Shown: piece after piece, positions 13,402-22,635 of the stretch
How positions within the stretch are numbered: position 1 is the first letter of the stretch
How the letters are laid out: the number at the start of each line of letters is the position of its first letter
Assembly: GCF_001695625.1 (NCBI RefSeq)
Contig: NZ_MBPN01000035.1
Coordinates: 1 to 46,298, forward strand
Source: Pseudomonas defluvii
GTDB lineage: Bacteria; Pseudomonadota; Gammaproteobacteria; Pseudomonadales; Pseudomonadaceae
Length of the DNA stretch: 46,298 nucleotides
Reading direction: 5' to 3'
Notes under the pieces: model-generated
Told to the model about the DNA's origin: nothing
Seen by the model: only the letters and a program-made list of their open reading frames with translations
Database searches by the model: none
Position numbers and translations under genes: made by a program

Positions 13402-13429
13402 ATGATACCAGCAGTTTGCCAAAAGGCAA
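13402..13429 (-). promoter_or_regulatory. Promoter of tRNA-Ser
   Basis: On the - strand -35 TTGCCT (13429-13424), a 16-base spacer and -10 TATCAT (13407-13402) with an upstream TGG, 11 bases before the tRNA 5' end. The inverted repeat TTTGCC-AAAA-GGCAAA (13415-13430) overlaps the -35. Confidence 0.6.
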
Positions 13430-13484
13430 AGCGCCTTGCGAAAAAAATTCGCGTGGTATCAGGCGCTTGCGTTAAAACGCCAGC

Positions 13485-14195
13485 TTACAGCGGTACGCCC
13501 AGGCGCTTGGCCACTTCTTCGTAAGCTTCGATGACGTCACCGAGGCCCTGACGGAAGCGGTCCTTGTCCATCTTCTTGCGGGTTTCCTTGTCCCACAGGC
13601 GGCAGCCGTCCGGGCTGAACTCGTCACCCAGCACGATTTCGCCGTGGAATACGCCGAACTCCAGCTTGAAGTCCACCAGCAGCAGGCCAGCGTCGTCGAA
13701 CAGCTTGGTCAGTACTTCATTGACCTTCAGCGACAGCGCTTTCATTTTCGCCAGTTGCTCGGCAGTGCCCCAACCAAACGCAACAACGTGCGATTCGTTG
13801 ATGAACGGATCGCCCTTTTCGTCGTTCTTCAGGAACAGTTCGAAGGTCGAAGGCTCCAGCTTGATGCCTTCCTCAACACCCAGGCGCTTGACCAGGCTGC
13901 CAGCAGCATAGTTACGCACGACGCACTCGACCGGAATCATGTCGAGTTTTTTGACCAGGCACTCGTTGTCACCCAGCAGTTTGTCGAACTGAGTCGGGAT
14001 ACCCGCTTCTTCGAGCTTCTGCATGATGAAGGCGTTGAACTTGTTGTTCACCATACCTTTGCGGTCGAGCTGTTCGATACGCTTGCCGTCGAACGCCGAA
14101 GTGTCGTTGCGAAACAGCAGGATCAAGCGGTCAGCGTCATCGGTCTTGTAAACCGACTTGGCTTTGCCGCGGTAGAGTTCTTCACGTTTTTCCAT
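13485..14195 (-). CDS. purC: Phosphoribosylaminoimidazole-succinocarboxamide synthase
   Basis: A 236-residue SAICAR synthetase, the de novo purine enzyme that joins CAIR and aspartate with ATP. It has the standard length and signatures: [20 protein letters not shown] near the N-terminus, [31 protein letters not shown], and near the C-terminus VDFKLEFG followed by [15 protein letters not shown]. It is the last gene of a leftward run dapA-bamC-MBL hydrolase-purC, 20 bases after the hydrolase, and is followed by tRNA-Ser. Nothing unusual is seen. Confidence 0.97.
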   Translation of the reverse strand: MEKREELYRGKAKSVYKTDDADRLILLFRNDTSAFDGKRIEQLDRKGMVNNKFNAFIMQKLEEAGIPTQFDKLLGDNECLVKKLDMIPVECVVRNYAAGSLVKRLGVEEGIKLEPSTFELFLKNDEKGDPFINESHVVAFGWGTAEQLAKMKALSLKVNEVLTKLFDDAGLLLVDFKLEFGVFHGEIVLGDEFSPDGCRLWDKETRKKMDKDRFRQGLGDVIEAYEEVAKRLGVPL

Positions 14196-14215
14196 GATGG
14201 GCTCCGCTTGCTAAG

Positions 14216-14983
14216 TTAGATGGGCCGGGCGATTTCGCGCCAGTCGAGCCCTGAATCCTGATTGGCCACCTGTAGCCAGCCCGGGTCACACCCCAAGGCG
14301 TCGACAAAACACTGCCGGGCCAGCTGTGGCTGGTTGTTCTTGCTACTGAGGTGGGCCAGCACCAGATGCTGCAGCTTGTGCCAACCCAACTCGGCCACCA
14401 GGCGCGCGGCCTGATGGTTGTTCAAATGTCCTAGATCACCACCCACCCGCTGCTTGAGGAAATAGGGGTAATGCCCTCTCGCCAGCAGATCACGGCAGTG
14501 ATTGGCCTCAATCAACAAGGCGTCCAGATCCTGATAGTGAGTCAACAGCCGATCATCATACGAACCCAGGTCGGTCAGCACACCCAATCGCCGATGACCG
14601 TCACTGAACACATACTGCAGTGGCTCCAGCGCATCGTGCGCCACAGCAACAGCGGTAATACTCAAGCTGCCCACCTGTAACCGCTCGTCACCGGCCAGGA
14701 AGCCTGCGACCTCGACGGGCTTGCGCATCCCACGCAACGTCCCACGGCTGAGGTAGACCGGTAGATTGTAGCGCCGCGCCAGCAAACCAACGCCATGAAC
14801 ATGGTCGGCATGTTCATGGGTAACGACGATGGCATTCAATTGATCTGGCGCTACGCCGAGCAGCGCCAGGCGCCGCTCGGTTTCCCGCAGGGAAAAGCCA
14901 CAATCGACCAGCACACAGGTGTCGTCACTGGCGATCAGCGTACCATTGCCCTGGCTACCGCTTCCTAGTACGGCGAAGCGCAC
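14216..14983 (-). CDS. MBL-fold metallohydrolase (YycJ/WalJ-like)
   Basis: A 255-residue metallo-beta-lactamase-fold hydrolase. The metal-binding motif THEHADH lies at about 58-64 (AIVVTHEHADHVHGVGLL); a later Asp (GVLTDLGSYDD), His in LIEANHCRDLL and His in VLAHLSSKNNQP complete the usual ligands. The N-terminus MRFAVLGSGSQGNGTLI is typical of the YycJ branch, of which some members are exonucleases. The start directly abuts the bamC stop, and this neighbourhood (bamC-MBL-purC) is common in Pseudomonas. The substrate is not known from sequence. Confidence 0.9.
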   Translation of the reverse strand: MRFAVLGSGSQGNGTLIASDDTCVLVDCGFSLRETERRLALLGVAPDQLNAIVVTHEHADHVHGVGLLARRYNLPVYLSRGTLRGMRKPVEVAGFLAGDERLQVGSLSITAVAVAHDALEPLQYVFSDGHRRLGVLTDLGSYDDRLLTHYQDLDALLIEANHCRDLLARGHYPYFLKQRVGGDLGHLNNHQAARLVAELGWHKLQHLVLAHLSSKNNQPQLARQCFVDALGCDPGWLQVANQDSGLDWREIARPI

Positions 14984-16099
14984 TTAACCCAGGTTGTCCT
15001 GAATGACACTCAACACACGACGAGCGACATCAGCTGGCGCGACGGTGTTGATGTTTTTCTCGACCGTAACCTGGACGCTGTCACCCACCTTGCTCAGGCG
15101 AACCTGATAACGCTCGGCACGGGCTTCACGCTCTTCCTTGCTCGGCTCGCTGCCCAACAGCTTGCCGAAGAAACCAGGCTCCTGGTCGTGCTTCTCGGCT
15201 TTCTCGGCCAGGTTGATGTAGTAAAGGCCCAGGCTGCGGTTGATGTCTTCGACACGCCACTCACCGTGCTCCAAGGCGCGGCCCACACTGGACCAGGCAC
15301 GATCAAGGTCGGCGCCCAGGTTCAATACCGGGTTGCCGCTGCCGTCTTCGCTCAGGCTGACACGGCTAGGGGCATCGAAATCACGAGCAGCAAGCAGCGA
15401 GACGGAACCGCCCTTCTCGGCGCTACGGGTCATGCTGGCGAGCATTTCATCGACCAGCAGGGCATCAGCGGCGGTATTGACGGAACGCGCCGGGAAATCA
15501 ACCTCGGCGGTACTGCCGGCCGGACGCTCAGCAGTCACCACATAGACTTCACTGGTGCCCCGCTGCACACCCGGTTCGATGCGTACACGCGCACGCATTT
15601 CACTGTCACCGCTGGTGGCGGTGCTTGCCAAGCGTTTTGCCATGGCGGCCGACAGCTCGTCGGAACGCTGCCAGGTGGTCGTGAACTCACCGGTTTGCGG
15701 ACGCTCTTCGGCAATACGGAAACCGTTGTCTTCAAAGAACTGACGAGCCACTGGCCAGACTTCAGCCGGTGCACGCTGGGCCAGTACCCAACGCGAGTTA
15801 CCACTCTTCTGCAGGCTGAAGTCGCTGGCTTCACCCGCCGCCGACAACGGCAGCGGACGCGGCACGTCGAACTCGCCCTTGGTACTGCTGTCCGCGACGT
15901 TACGCGGGATCGGCAGCAGCGGGTCGAGACGCTTGGCACTGCTGACATCCGGTGGCAGTTGCATCGGCGGCTTCTGGGTAGCCTCCAGATAGTCGCCGCC
16001 ACGGTCACGGAAGTAACCGTCTTCACCCCACAGCCAGCCGCACCCGCTGGTGCTGGAGATAATCAAGGCAAGGGCGGAAAGACCAGCCAATCGCTTCAT
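14984..16099 (-). CDS. bamC: Outer membrane assembly lipoprotein BamC
   Basis: A 371-residue lipoprotein of the BAM complex, which folds beta-barrel proteins into the outer membrane. Signal [20 protein letters not shown] ends in the lipobox Cys20; the unstructured mature N-terminus ([18 protein letters not shown]), which in BamC binds BamD, is followed by two helix-grip domains (about 100-215 and 245-371). The linker is rich in Ala/Ser. It lies 17 bases after dapA and directly before the MBL hydrolase gene, as is usual in gammaproteobacteria. Confidence 0.93.
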   Translation of the reverse strand: MKRLAGLSALALIISSTSGCGWLWGEDGYFRDRGGDYLEATQKPPMQLPPDVSSAKRLDPLLPIPRNVADSSTKGEFDVPRPLPLSAAGEASDFSLQKSGNSRWVLAQRAPAEVWPVARQFFEDNGFRIAEERPQTGEFTTTWQRSDELSAAMAKRLASTATSGDSEMRARVRIEPGVQRGTSEVYVVTAERPAGSTAEVDFPARSVNTAADALLVDEMLASMTRSAEKGGSVSLLAARDFDAPSRVSLSEDGSGNPVLNLGADLDRAWSSVGRALEHGEWRVEDINRSLGLYYINLAEKAEKHDQEPGFFGKLLGSEPSKEEREARAERYQVRLSKVGDSVQVTVEKNINTVAPADVARRVLSVIQDNLG

Positions 16100-16116
16100 G
16101 CGGTGTACTTCCTCAG

Positions 16117-16995
16117 TTAAACCAGTACGCCGGACTGGCGCATGGCCTGCCGCAGCGTTTCATGACAAGGTTCGCTCAGCCAGGTCAGCGGCAGGCGAAT
16201 GCCTTTGTGCATCAGGCCCATTTCCACCAACGCCCACTTCACCGGGATCGGGTTGGCTTCGATGAACAGGTCCCTGTGCAGCGGCATCAGTTTTTCGTTG
16301 ATGGCACGGGCCGTTTCGGCATCGCCCTTGAGGGCGGCTTCACACAGGTCGGCCATTTCGCGTGGCGCAACGTTGGCGGTTACCGAGATATTGCCCTTGC
16401 CGCCCATCAGGATCAGCTCAACGGCGGTTGGATCATCGCCGGACAGGACGATGAAGTCCTTGCTGACGCCATCCAGGATGGCCTTGGCGCGCTTCAGGTC
16501 GCCTGTGGCTTCCTTGATACCGATGATGTTCGGTACGGTCGACAGACGAATGACGGTCTCTGCCTGCATGTCGCAGGAAGTACGGCCGGGCACGTTGTAG
16601 AGAATCTGCGGGATGTCTACGGCTTCAGCGATATGCTTGAAGTGCTGGTACAAGCCTTCCTGGGTAGGCTTGTTGTAGTACGGCACCACCAGCAGGCAGG
16701 CATCAGCCCCGGCGTTCTTGGCGTTGCGGGTCAGCTCGACCGCTTCACGCGTGGAGTTGGCGCCGGTGCCAGCGATCACCGGGATACGCCCGTTGACCTG
16801 TTTGACTACAGCCTCGATGACTTTGATGTGTTCTTCGACATCAAGGGTCGCAGACTCGCCGGTCGTACCGACGGCAACGATGGCATGAGTACCGTTTTTC
16901 AGGTGAAAGTCCACGAGTTTGCTGAGGCTGTCCCAGTCAAGACGCCCTTGTGCATCCATGGGTGTGACCAATGCCACCATACTGCCCGCAATCAT
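16117..16995 (-). CDS. dapA: 4-hydroxy-tetrahydrodipicolinate synthase
   Basis: A 292-residue class I aldolase-fold enzyme condensing pyruvate with aspartate semialdehyde in lysine and diaminopimelate synthesis. Signatures: [78 protein letters not shown] (catalytic Tyr) and [14 protein letters not shown] (Schiff-base Lys). The start at 16995 is preferred over 17043 because AGGAG stands eight bases upstream and the family begins MIAGSMVAL. It is first in the leftward dapA-bamC operon and divergent from gcvR. Confidence 0.97.
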   Translation of the reverse strand: MIAGSMVALVTPMDAQGRLDWDSLSKLVDFHLKNGTHAIVAVGTTGESATLDVEEHIKVIEAVVKQVNGRIPVIAGTGANSTREAVELTRNAKNAGADACLLVVPYYNKPTQEGLYQHFKHIAEAVDIPQILYNVPGRTSCDMQAETVIRLSTVPNIIGIKEATGDLKRAKAILDGVSKDFIVLSGDDPTAVELILMGGKGNISVTANVAPREMADLCEAALKGDAETARAINEKLMPLHRDLFIEANPIPVKWALVEMGLMHKGIRLPLTWLSEPCHETLRQAMRQSGVLV

Positions 16996-17256
16996 GAAAC
17001 TGCTCCTGCCGGAAAAAGAGAGCGGTAATGGTACTGGCGCCATCGGGCTTGCACAAGCGAAGCAGGTGGCCGGAGCATTCCCCTCGGCAGCAGTTTTCGC
17101 TACCCTTCCCTCTTTGATCGGTACGCAGCAGCCCCCTGGCTTGCTGATGATGCACCTCGGCTGCGCCCTGACCCTCGATTCTGAGCGGCGGAACGATATA
17201 AAGCACAGCCTCTTGCCACGTCACGTACTGACCGCTCATCGCTTTAGGAATGCTGC

Positions 17257-17817
17257 ATGTCCACCCCCACCGTTCGCGAACAATTCCTTGTCATCAGCGC
17301 CCTGGGCCCCAATCCCATGGAGCTGACCAACATCCTGTGCCGCACCAGCAACGACAACCGTTGCTCTGTCGTAACCTCGCGCCTGACACGCCACGGGGAA
17401 TGCAGCGCACTGGTGCTCCAGGTATCGGGCAGCTGGGACGCACTGGCGCGGCTCGAGGCTGCACTCCCAAGCCTGGCCAAGAAGCACAGTTTCACGGTCA
17501 ATGTCGTGCGCAGCGCAGGCCTGGAGGTTCGCCCACTATCCTTGCCGTACGTCGCCTACATCAGCGCCGCCTATCGGCCCGATATCATCAATGAGCTGTG
17601 CCAGTTCTTCCTCGACCACCGGGTAGAGCTGGAGAACCTGACCTGCGATACCTATCAGGCACCGCAAACCGGCGGCACCATGCTCAACGCCACGTTCACC
17701 GTGACGCTGCCTGCGGGCACACAGATCAGCTGGCTGCGCGACCAGTTCCTGGACTTCGCCGACGCACTCAACCTGGATGCGCTGATCGAACCCTGGCGCC
17801 CACAAAACCCCATGTAA
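17257..17817 (+). CDS. gcvR: Glycine cleavage system transcriptional repressor (two ACT domains)
   Basis: A 186-residue GcvR-type protein made of two ACT domains, about 8-85 (FLVISALGPNPMELTNIL ... CSALVLQVSG) and 97-175 (PYVAYISAAYRPDIINELCQ ... TFTVTLPAG). In E. coli GcvR binds GcvA and represses gcv genes when glycine is low; the Pseudomonas role is inferred from family. It is divergent from dapA across a 261-base intergenic region and followed ten bases later by bcp, a gene pair conserved in gammaproteobacteria. Confidence 0.9.
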   Translation: MSTPTVREQFLVISALGPNPMELTNILCRTSNDNRCSVVTSRLTRHGECSALVLQVSGSWDALARLEAALPSLAKKHSFTVNVVRSAGLEVRPLSLPYVAYISAAYRPDIINELCQFFLDHRVELENLTCDTYQAPQTGGTMLNATFTVTLPAGTQISWLRDQFLDFADALNLDALIEPWRPQNPM

Positions 17818-17827
17818 GGAATGCACC

Positions 17828-18301
17828 ATGGCTGTTGAACTCGATCAATCGGTACCCGCTTTCCAGGCCGAGGCCACCAGCGGCAAGCAGATCAACCTGG
17901 AAGCCCTGAAAGGCCGTCAGGTCGTGCTGTACTTCTACCCCAAGGACAGCACCCCGGGCTGCACCACCGAAGGCCAGGGTTTTCGGGATCACTACGCGGC
18001 CTTCCAGGCGGCCGACACCGAGGTGTTCGGCGTTTCCCGCGACAGCCTCAAATCGCACGAGAACTTCAAGTGCAAGCAGGCGTTCCCGTTTGAGCTGATC
18101 AGCGACAAGGACGAGGCGTTGTGCCAGTTGTTCGACGTGATCAAGCTTAAGAAGCTCTATGGCAAGGAATACCTGGGCGTAGACCGCAGCACCTTCCTGA
18201 TCGACAAGGATGGTGTACTGCGCCAGGAGTGGCGTGGCGTGAAAGTACCGGGCCACGTTGAAGCCGTGCTGGCCCAAGCGCAGGCGTTGAACAAGGCCTG
18301 A
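17828..18301 (+). CDS. bcp: Thiol peroxidase, Bcp/PrxQ subfamily
   Basis: A 157-residue peroxiredoxin reducing hydroperoxides with thioredoxin-type electron donors. The peroxidatic Cys is C45 in FYPKDSTPGCTTEGQGF. The resolving Cys five residues later, found in E. coli Bcp, is absent; instead C82 (NFKCKQAFPF) occupies the position used as resolving Cys in the alternative PrxQ subgroup, so a C45-C82 disulfide is expected. The gene follows gcvR by ten bases with AAGGAATGC as ribosome-binding region and converges on the perM-like gene. Confidence 0.93.
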   Translation: MAVELDQSVPAFQAEATSGKQINLEALKGRQVVLYFYPKDSTPGCTTEGQGFRDHYAAFQAADTEVFGVSRDSLKSHENFKCKQAFPFELISDKDEALCQLFDVIKLKKLYGKEYLGVDRSTFLIDKDGVLRQEWRGVKVPGHVEAVLAQAQALNKA

Positions 18302-18312
18302 AGCGCTATCGT

Positions 18313-18348
18313 CGGCAAGGCCGGCTCCTGATGGATCTGGCCTTGCCG
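18313..18348. repeat. REP-like inverted repeat between convergent genes
   Basis: CGGCAAGGCC and GGCCTTGCCG form a perfect 10-bp stem around a 16-base loop. The left arm with GGCTCCTG resembles Pseudomonas REP elements. Placed between the ends of bcp and the perM-like gene, it may end both transcripts, although no T tract is present. Confidence 0.6.
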
Positions 18349-18368
18349 GTGATCAACCCTGCCTGACG

Positions 18369-19439
18369 TTACAGCAATGGCGCCACAGGCGGTTCCCGGC
18401 GAGGCCAGGCATCCAGCACCGCCTTGAACAGGGTCGCCAACGGAATCGCAAAGAAGATCCCCCAGAACCCCCACAGCCCGCCGAACAACAGCACGGCGCA
18501 GATGATTGCGACCGGGTGCAGGCTGACGGCTTCGGAGAACAACAACGGCACCAACACGTTGCCGTCCAGCGCCTGAATGATCGCGTACACCGCCATCAGG
18601 TAAATGAACTGGTCTCCCCAGCCCCACTGGAACAAGGCGATCAATGTCACCGGCACGGTCACCACCACCGCCCCGACATAGGGCACTACCACCGACAGAC
18701 CGACCAGCAGTGCCAGCAGCGCCGCGTAGTTCAGCCCGAGGGCGACAAAGGCGATGTAGGTCGCGACCCCGCAAATCAGGATCTCGATACCTTTACCGCG
18801 AATGTAGTTGGCGATCTGCCGGTTCATGTCCTCGGCCACACGAGTCATCAAGGCCCGCTCACGCGGAAGGTATCCACTGACCCAACGTGCGATCAGTTCA
18901 CGGTCCTTGAGGAAAAAGAACACCAGGATCGGTACCAGCACCAGGTAGATCATGACGTTGACCAACAGTGGCAGGCTGGACAACGAGAAGGTCAGCGCCC
19001 ACTGGCCGAACTTGCCGATCTCGCCACGCATCACTTCAATGGCCTGCAAGACCTGTTCGTCCGAGACCAGGTGCGGATAACGCTCCGGCAGCAGCAACAA
19101 CAGCGACTGCCATTTGCCAAGCATGCCAGGCAGTTCGTTGAACAGGGTGATCAACTGATGCCACAGCAACGGCACCAGCACCAACAGGAACACCGCCAGC
19201 GCCCCCATGAACAGTGTGAACACCAGTGCCACGGCAATCTTGCTGGGAACCTTGAAACGCTCCAGGGCATTGACCAGGCCTTGCATGAGAAACGCCAGGA
19301 CCATGCCTGCCAACACGGGCGCGAGCATCCCGCCAAGGGTCAATATCGCGGCAAACGCCAGGAACAGCAGCACCGCCAGCACCACTGCCTCCTCATCGGA
19401 GAAATAGCGCTGCATCCAGTCGCGAAGCACTTTGAACAT
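18369..19439 (-). CDS. AI-2E/PerM family membrane protein
   Basis: A 356-residue polytopic inner-membrane protein of the AI-2 exporter/PerM family. Hydrophobic segments: a pair near 15-60 (VVLAVLLFLAFAAILTLGGM, LAGMVLAFLMQGL), one near 70-90 (IAVALVFTLFMGALAVFLLV), then after a soluble stretch LLVNVMIYLVLVPILVFFFL and a C-terminal cluster of four (IAFVALGLNYAALLALLVGL onward to FGGLWGFWGIFFAIPLATLF). The ATG at 19439 has AAGGA six bases upstream and is preferred to the TTG at 19445. It follows the TusA-like gene on the same strand. The transported substrate is unknown. Confidence 0.88.
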   Translation of the reverse strand: MFKVLRDWMQRYFSDEEAVVLAVLLFLAFAAILTLGGMLAPVLAGMVLAFLMQGLVNALERFKVPSKIAVALVFTLFMGALAVFLLVLVPLLWHQLITLFNELPGMLGKWQSLLLLLPERYPHLVSDEQVLQAIEVMRGEIGKFGQWALTFSLSSLPLLVNVMIYLVLVPILVFFFLKDRELIARWVSGYLPRERALMTRVAEDMNRQIANYIRGKGIEILICGVATYIAFVALGLNYAALLALLVGLSVVVPYVGAVVVTVPVTLIALFQWGWGDQFIYLMAVYAIIQALDGNVLVPLLFSEAVSLHPVAIICAVLLFGGLWGFWGIFFAIPLATLFKAVLDAWPRREPPVAPLL

Positions 19440-19466
19440 CAACAATCCTTAAATACGGGGGAAGAC

Positions 19467-19706
19467 TCAGGCTTTCTTCAGCCAGTAGCTGAAAACCCCG
19501 GCCTCGGCCTTTTCGAGTAGCAGCGTGTGACCTGCCAATTGAGCAAAAGTGCGAAAATCACGTTGCGAACCCGCGTCGGTGGCGATCACCTTGAGCACCG
19601 CGCCACTGGCAAGCCGATTGAGCTCCAGCTTGGCCTTGAGCAGAGGCAGCGGGCAATTCAGGCCACTGGCATCGAGCTCGGCGTCACAGGGCAGGCTATC
19701 GGTCAT
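19467..19706 (-). CDS. TusA-family sulfur carrier-like protein
   Basis: A 79-residue SirA/TusA-fold protein. The diagnostic CPxP motif is present (DASGLNCPLPLLKAK, Cys18), followed by the typical strand VLKVIATDAGSQRDFRTFAQ. Such proteins carry persulfide sulfur for tRNA thiolation or other sulfur transfer; this copy next to perM is distinct in context from tusA of the tusABCDE route, so the partner is not clear. The start at 19706 follows AGGAGA by seven bases. It is divergent from bepA. Confidence 0.87.
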   Translation of the reverse strand: MTDSLPCDAELDASGLNCPLPLLKAKLELNRLASGAVLKVIATDAGSQRDFRTFAQLAGHTLLLEKAEAGVFSYWLKKA

Positions 19707-19831
19707 CGGTTCTCTCCTGGCAGGCGCCCGGTCAAGGGCATTGATACAAAGCAAGCCCGGTAGAATACCGCCTCTGGTCGCAGACGTGCGAGCGGGCTAC
19801 AGTAAGGTCTTTGTCGACCAGAGCTTCGTGC

Positions 19832-21265
19832 ATGAATTTTTTGCGCCCTACCTTGCTGACGCTGGCCTGCCTGTTGGCGCTACCGAGCCATGCCGACGAC
19901 CTTCCGTCACTCGGCGACGCCAGCTCGGCCATTGTCTCGCCGCAACAGGAGCACCAACTGGGCCGTGCCTGGCTCAGCCTATTGCGGGGCAATGTCGGCC
20001 AACTGTCCGACCCCCAGCTCAAGGATTATGTCGAGACCAGTGTCTACCGGCTTGCCGAAACCAGCCAACTGCAGGACCGGCGCCTGGAGTTCATCCTGAT
20101 CGACAGCAAAGAGCTGAACGCCTTTGCTGCGCCCGGCGGCATTGTCGGGGTCAACGGAGGGCTGTTCCTCAACGCCCAGAACGAAGGCGAATATGCCTCG
20201 GTACTCGCCCACGAACTGGCGCACTTGTCGCAGCGCCACTTTGCCCGTGGGGTTGAAGCCCAGCAACGCATGCAACTGCCGATGATGGCGGCACTGCTGG
20301 CGGGGATAGTGGTTGCGGCTTCCGGTGCCGGGGATGCCGGTATTGCCGCCATCGCCGGCTCCCAGGCTGCCGCGATCCAGGAACAACGGCGCTTCTCCCG
20401 ACAGAACGAGCAGGAAGCCGACCGTATCGGCATCATCAACCTGGAAAAGGCTGGCTACGACCCACGGAACATGCCCAGCATGTTCGAGCGTTTGATGCGC
20501 CAGTACCGTTTCGACGCCAAGCCGCCAGAATTCCTGCTGACTCACCCGGTGACCGAGTCGCGTATTGCCGACACCCGCAACCGTGCCGAACAGGCACCTG
20601 CCGGCGGCACCGAAGACAGCCTGCGTTACCAATTGATGCGTTCTCGGGTGCAATTGACCTACGAGGGCACCCCCGGCCTTGCGGCCAAACGCTTCCGCGC
20701 CATGCTCGAGGAAAACCCCACACTCGATGCCGCACGCTATGGCCTGGCCATCGCCCAGACCAAGGGCGGCCAACTGAACGAAGCCCGCGAAAACCTCAAG
20801 CCTTTGCTGGCCAAGGCACCGAACGACATCACCTACAACCTGGCGCAAATCGACCTGGACATTACCAATAATCGACTGGCCGACGCCGAACAACGGGTGA
20901 CTAAGATGCTCACCCTCTACCCCGGCAGCTACCCACTGCAGCAGGCCCGGGCCGATGTATTGCTGAAACTGAATCGCCCCGCCGAAGCGGAAAAGGCGCT
21001 GGACGGTTTGCTGAAGAACCGCCCAGACGATCCGGATGTCTGGTATGAAGTGGCCGAGGCACGCGGCCTGTCAGGCAACACGATAGGCCTGCACCAGGCT
21101 CGCGCAGAGTACTTTGCCCTGGTCGGCGACTACGACCAGGCAATTCAGCAGCTTGATTACGCCAAACGCCGTGCCGGCAACAACTTCCAGTTGGCGTCGC
21201 GCCTCGATGCACGGCAACGGGAAATGCTTGAGCAGCAACGCATGGTCAAGGAAATGATGCGCTAA
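19832..21265 (+). CDS. bepA: Periplasmic metalloprotease/chaperone BepA, M48 family with TPRs
   Basis: A 477-residue protein with a Sec signal (MNFLRPTLLTLACLLALPSHA). The M48 protease domain carries the zinc motif HELAH at 127-131 and the third-ligand segment NEQEADRIGI; the C-terminal half (about 260-470) consists of TPR-like repeats (LDAARYGLAIAQTKGGQLNE, ITNNRLADAEQRVTKML). In E. coli BepA (YfgC) assists outer membrane protein LptD assembly or degrades stalled intermediates. The ATG at 19832 directly begins the signal peptide; the frame upstream is open only from TTG. It converges on nadA. Confidence 0.92.
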   Translation: MNFLRPTLLTLACLLALPSHADDLPSLGDASSAIVSPQQEHQLGRAWLSLLRGNVGQLSDPQLKDYVETSVYRLAETSQLQDRRLEFILIDSKELNAFAAPGGIVGVNGGLFLNAQNEGEYASVLAHELAHLSQRHFARGVEAQQRMQLPMMAALLAGIVVAASGAGDAGIAAIAGSQAAAIQEQRRFSRQNEQEADRIGIINLEKAGYDPRNMPSMFERLMRQYRFDAKPPEFLLTHPVTESRIADTRNRAEQAPAGGTEDSLRYQLMRSRVQLTYEGTPGLAAKRFRAMLEENPTLDAARYGLAIAQTKGGQLNEARENLKPLLAKAPNDITYNLAQIDLDITNNRLADAEQRVTKMLTLYPGSYPLQQARADVLLKLNRPAEAEKALDGLLKNRPDDPDVWYEVAEARGLSGNTIGLHQARAEYFALVGDYDQAIQQLDYAKRRAGNNFQLASRLDARQREMLEQQRMVKEMMR

Positions 21266-21273
21266 CCCACGTA

Positions 21274-21310
21274 CGGCAGCAGCCCCACAGCACATGGGGC
21301 TGCCCTGCCG
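21274..21310. terminator. Hairpin between convergent bepA and nadA
   Basis: CGGCAG-CAGCCCCA ... TGGGGCTG-CC-CTGCCG, a stem of 14 pairs with a two-base bulge, lying between the bepA and nadA stops. It lacks a strong T tract, so a bidirectional terminator role is probable but not certain. Confidence 0.5.
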
Positions 21311-21329
21311 ACGCAGGATTCAGCGTGTA

Positions 21330-22388
21330 TCAGGCGTTACCGGACAACTTCATCCGCGCTGCATGGGTGAAATCCAGCATGCGTTTGAGCGGGCGAATGG
21401 CCTGCGGAATCAACGCAGCGTCCACAAAAATCTCGTTACTGCCCTCACGCAGGCACTGCAGGGTGCGCTCCAGCGTGTTCATGGCCATCCATGGGCAGTG
21501 GGCGCAACTGCGGCATGCGGCACCGTTACCTGCGGTAGGCGCTTCGACGAAGACTTTGTCCGGGCACAGCTGCTGCATCTTGTAGAAAATGCCGCGATCG
21601 GTGGCGACGATAAAGGTTTTGTTCGGCATGCTTTGCGCAGCGGCAATCAACTGGCTGGTGGAACCCACCGCATCGGCCAGCTCGATCACTGCCTCAGGGG
21701 ATTCAGGGTGAACCAGAATCGCCGCATCGGGGTACAGCGCTTTCATGTCCGCCAATTGTCGCGACTTGAACTCTTCGTGAACAATGCACGCGCCGTCCCA
21801 GAGCAGCATGTCGGCGCCGGTCTGTTTCTGGATATAACGCCCCAGATGCTGGTCCGGCCCCCAGATAATGGTCTCGCCGTTATCCATGAGGCTTTCAACG
21901 ATTTCCAGCGCACAACTGGAGGTTACCACCCAGTCGGCCCGCGCCTTGACTGCTGCCGACGTATTGGCATAAACCACTACGGTGCGCTCAGGGTGCTTGT
22001 CGCAGAACGCCGAGAACTCGTCCACCGGGCAACCCAGGTCGAGCGAGCAGGTCGCTTCAAGCGTTGGCATCAGCACACGCTTCTCAGGGTTGAGGATCTT
22101 GGCGGTTTCGCCCATGAAGCGAACACCGGCAACTACGACCGTCTTGGCCGGGTGCTTGTTGCCAAAGCGAGCCATTTCCAGCGAGTCAGACACGCAGCCG
22201 CCCGTCTCCTCGGCAAGTGCCTGAATAACCGGGTCACAGTAATAGTGCGCCACCAGGACCGCATCCTGCGCCTTGAGCTCAGCAGCGATGGCGGCACGGT
22301 AATGGGCTTCTTCTTCCGGTGTCAGTGGCTTGGGTTGCTTGGCATCCAAGTGAGCTTGAACCAGAAGGCGTTCGGAGATATGCGTCAT
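21330..22388 (-). CDS. nadA: Quinolinate synthase
   Basis: A 352-residue [4Fe-4S] enzyme condensing iminoaspartate with dihydroxyacetone phosphate to quinolinate for NAD synthesis. Family signatures: [94 protein letters not shown] and [13 protein letters not shown]; Cys in the third, the VTSSCALEI and the CPWM segments are the expected cluster ligands. The start at 22388 (MTHISERLL) gives the usual Pseudomonas length; upstream in-frame codons lack family similarity. Confidence 0.96.
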   Translation of the reverse strand: MTHISERLLVQAHLDAKQPKPLTPEEEAHYRAAIAAELKAQDAVLVAHYYCDPVIQALAEETGGCVSDSLEMARFGNKHPAKTVVVAGVRFMGETAKILNPEKRVLMPTLEATCSLDLGCPVDEFSAFCDKHPERTVVVYANTSAAVKARADWVVTSSCALEIVESLMDNGETIIWGPDQHLGRYIQKQTGADMLLWDGACIVHEEFKSRQLADMKALYPDAAILVHPESPEAVIELADAVGSTSQLIAAAQSMPNKTFIVATDRGIFYKMQQLCPDKVFVEAPTAGNGAACRSCAHCPWMAMNTLERTLQCLREGSNEIFVDAALIPQAIRPLKRMLDFTHAARMKLSGNA

Positions 22389-22635
22389 GTTCGGCAAGAC
22401 CTGCAGGCGCTGATACGCGTAAGTCGAGTGTATCACCGAGCCCCGGCAAATCGGCTACAGGTTCCGTCGGCAAGTGCCCGAACGGCAATTGCGGCTGGAC
22501 CGTAAAGCCTCTGCGGCCTCGGCTTCATAGGAGGCCGAAGGCTACAGATAATCAGATGAATTCTAAAGGCTTTTTTGGCCTGAAACGGCCAAGGGCAGGC
22601 AGCCATAGCCTCGGCTGCCCGCCCCTTGCATCACA

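Noticed and set aside
18516..19520. 334-residue open frame opposite the perM-like gene
   Set aside because: Extremely rich in Gln and His, as expected from the complement of a Leu/Val-rich membrane protein gene.
22500..22630. Terminator between nadA and the DUF945 gene
   Set aside because: Several G/C-rich inverted repeats are present (GGCCTC/GAGGCC, TTGGCC/GGCCAA, GGGCAG/CTGCCC), but none has a T tract in the right direction; left uncalled.
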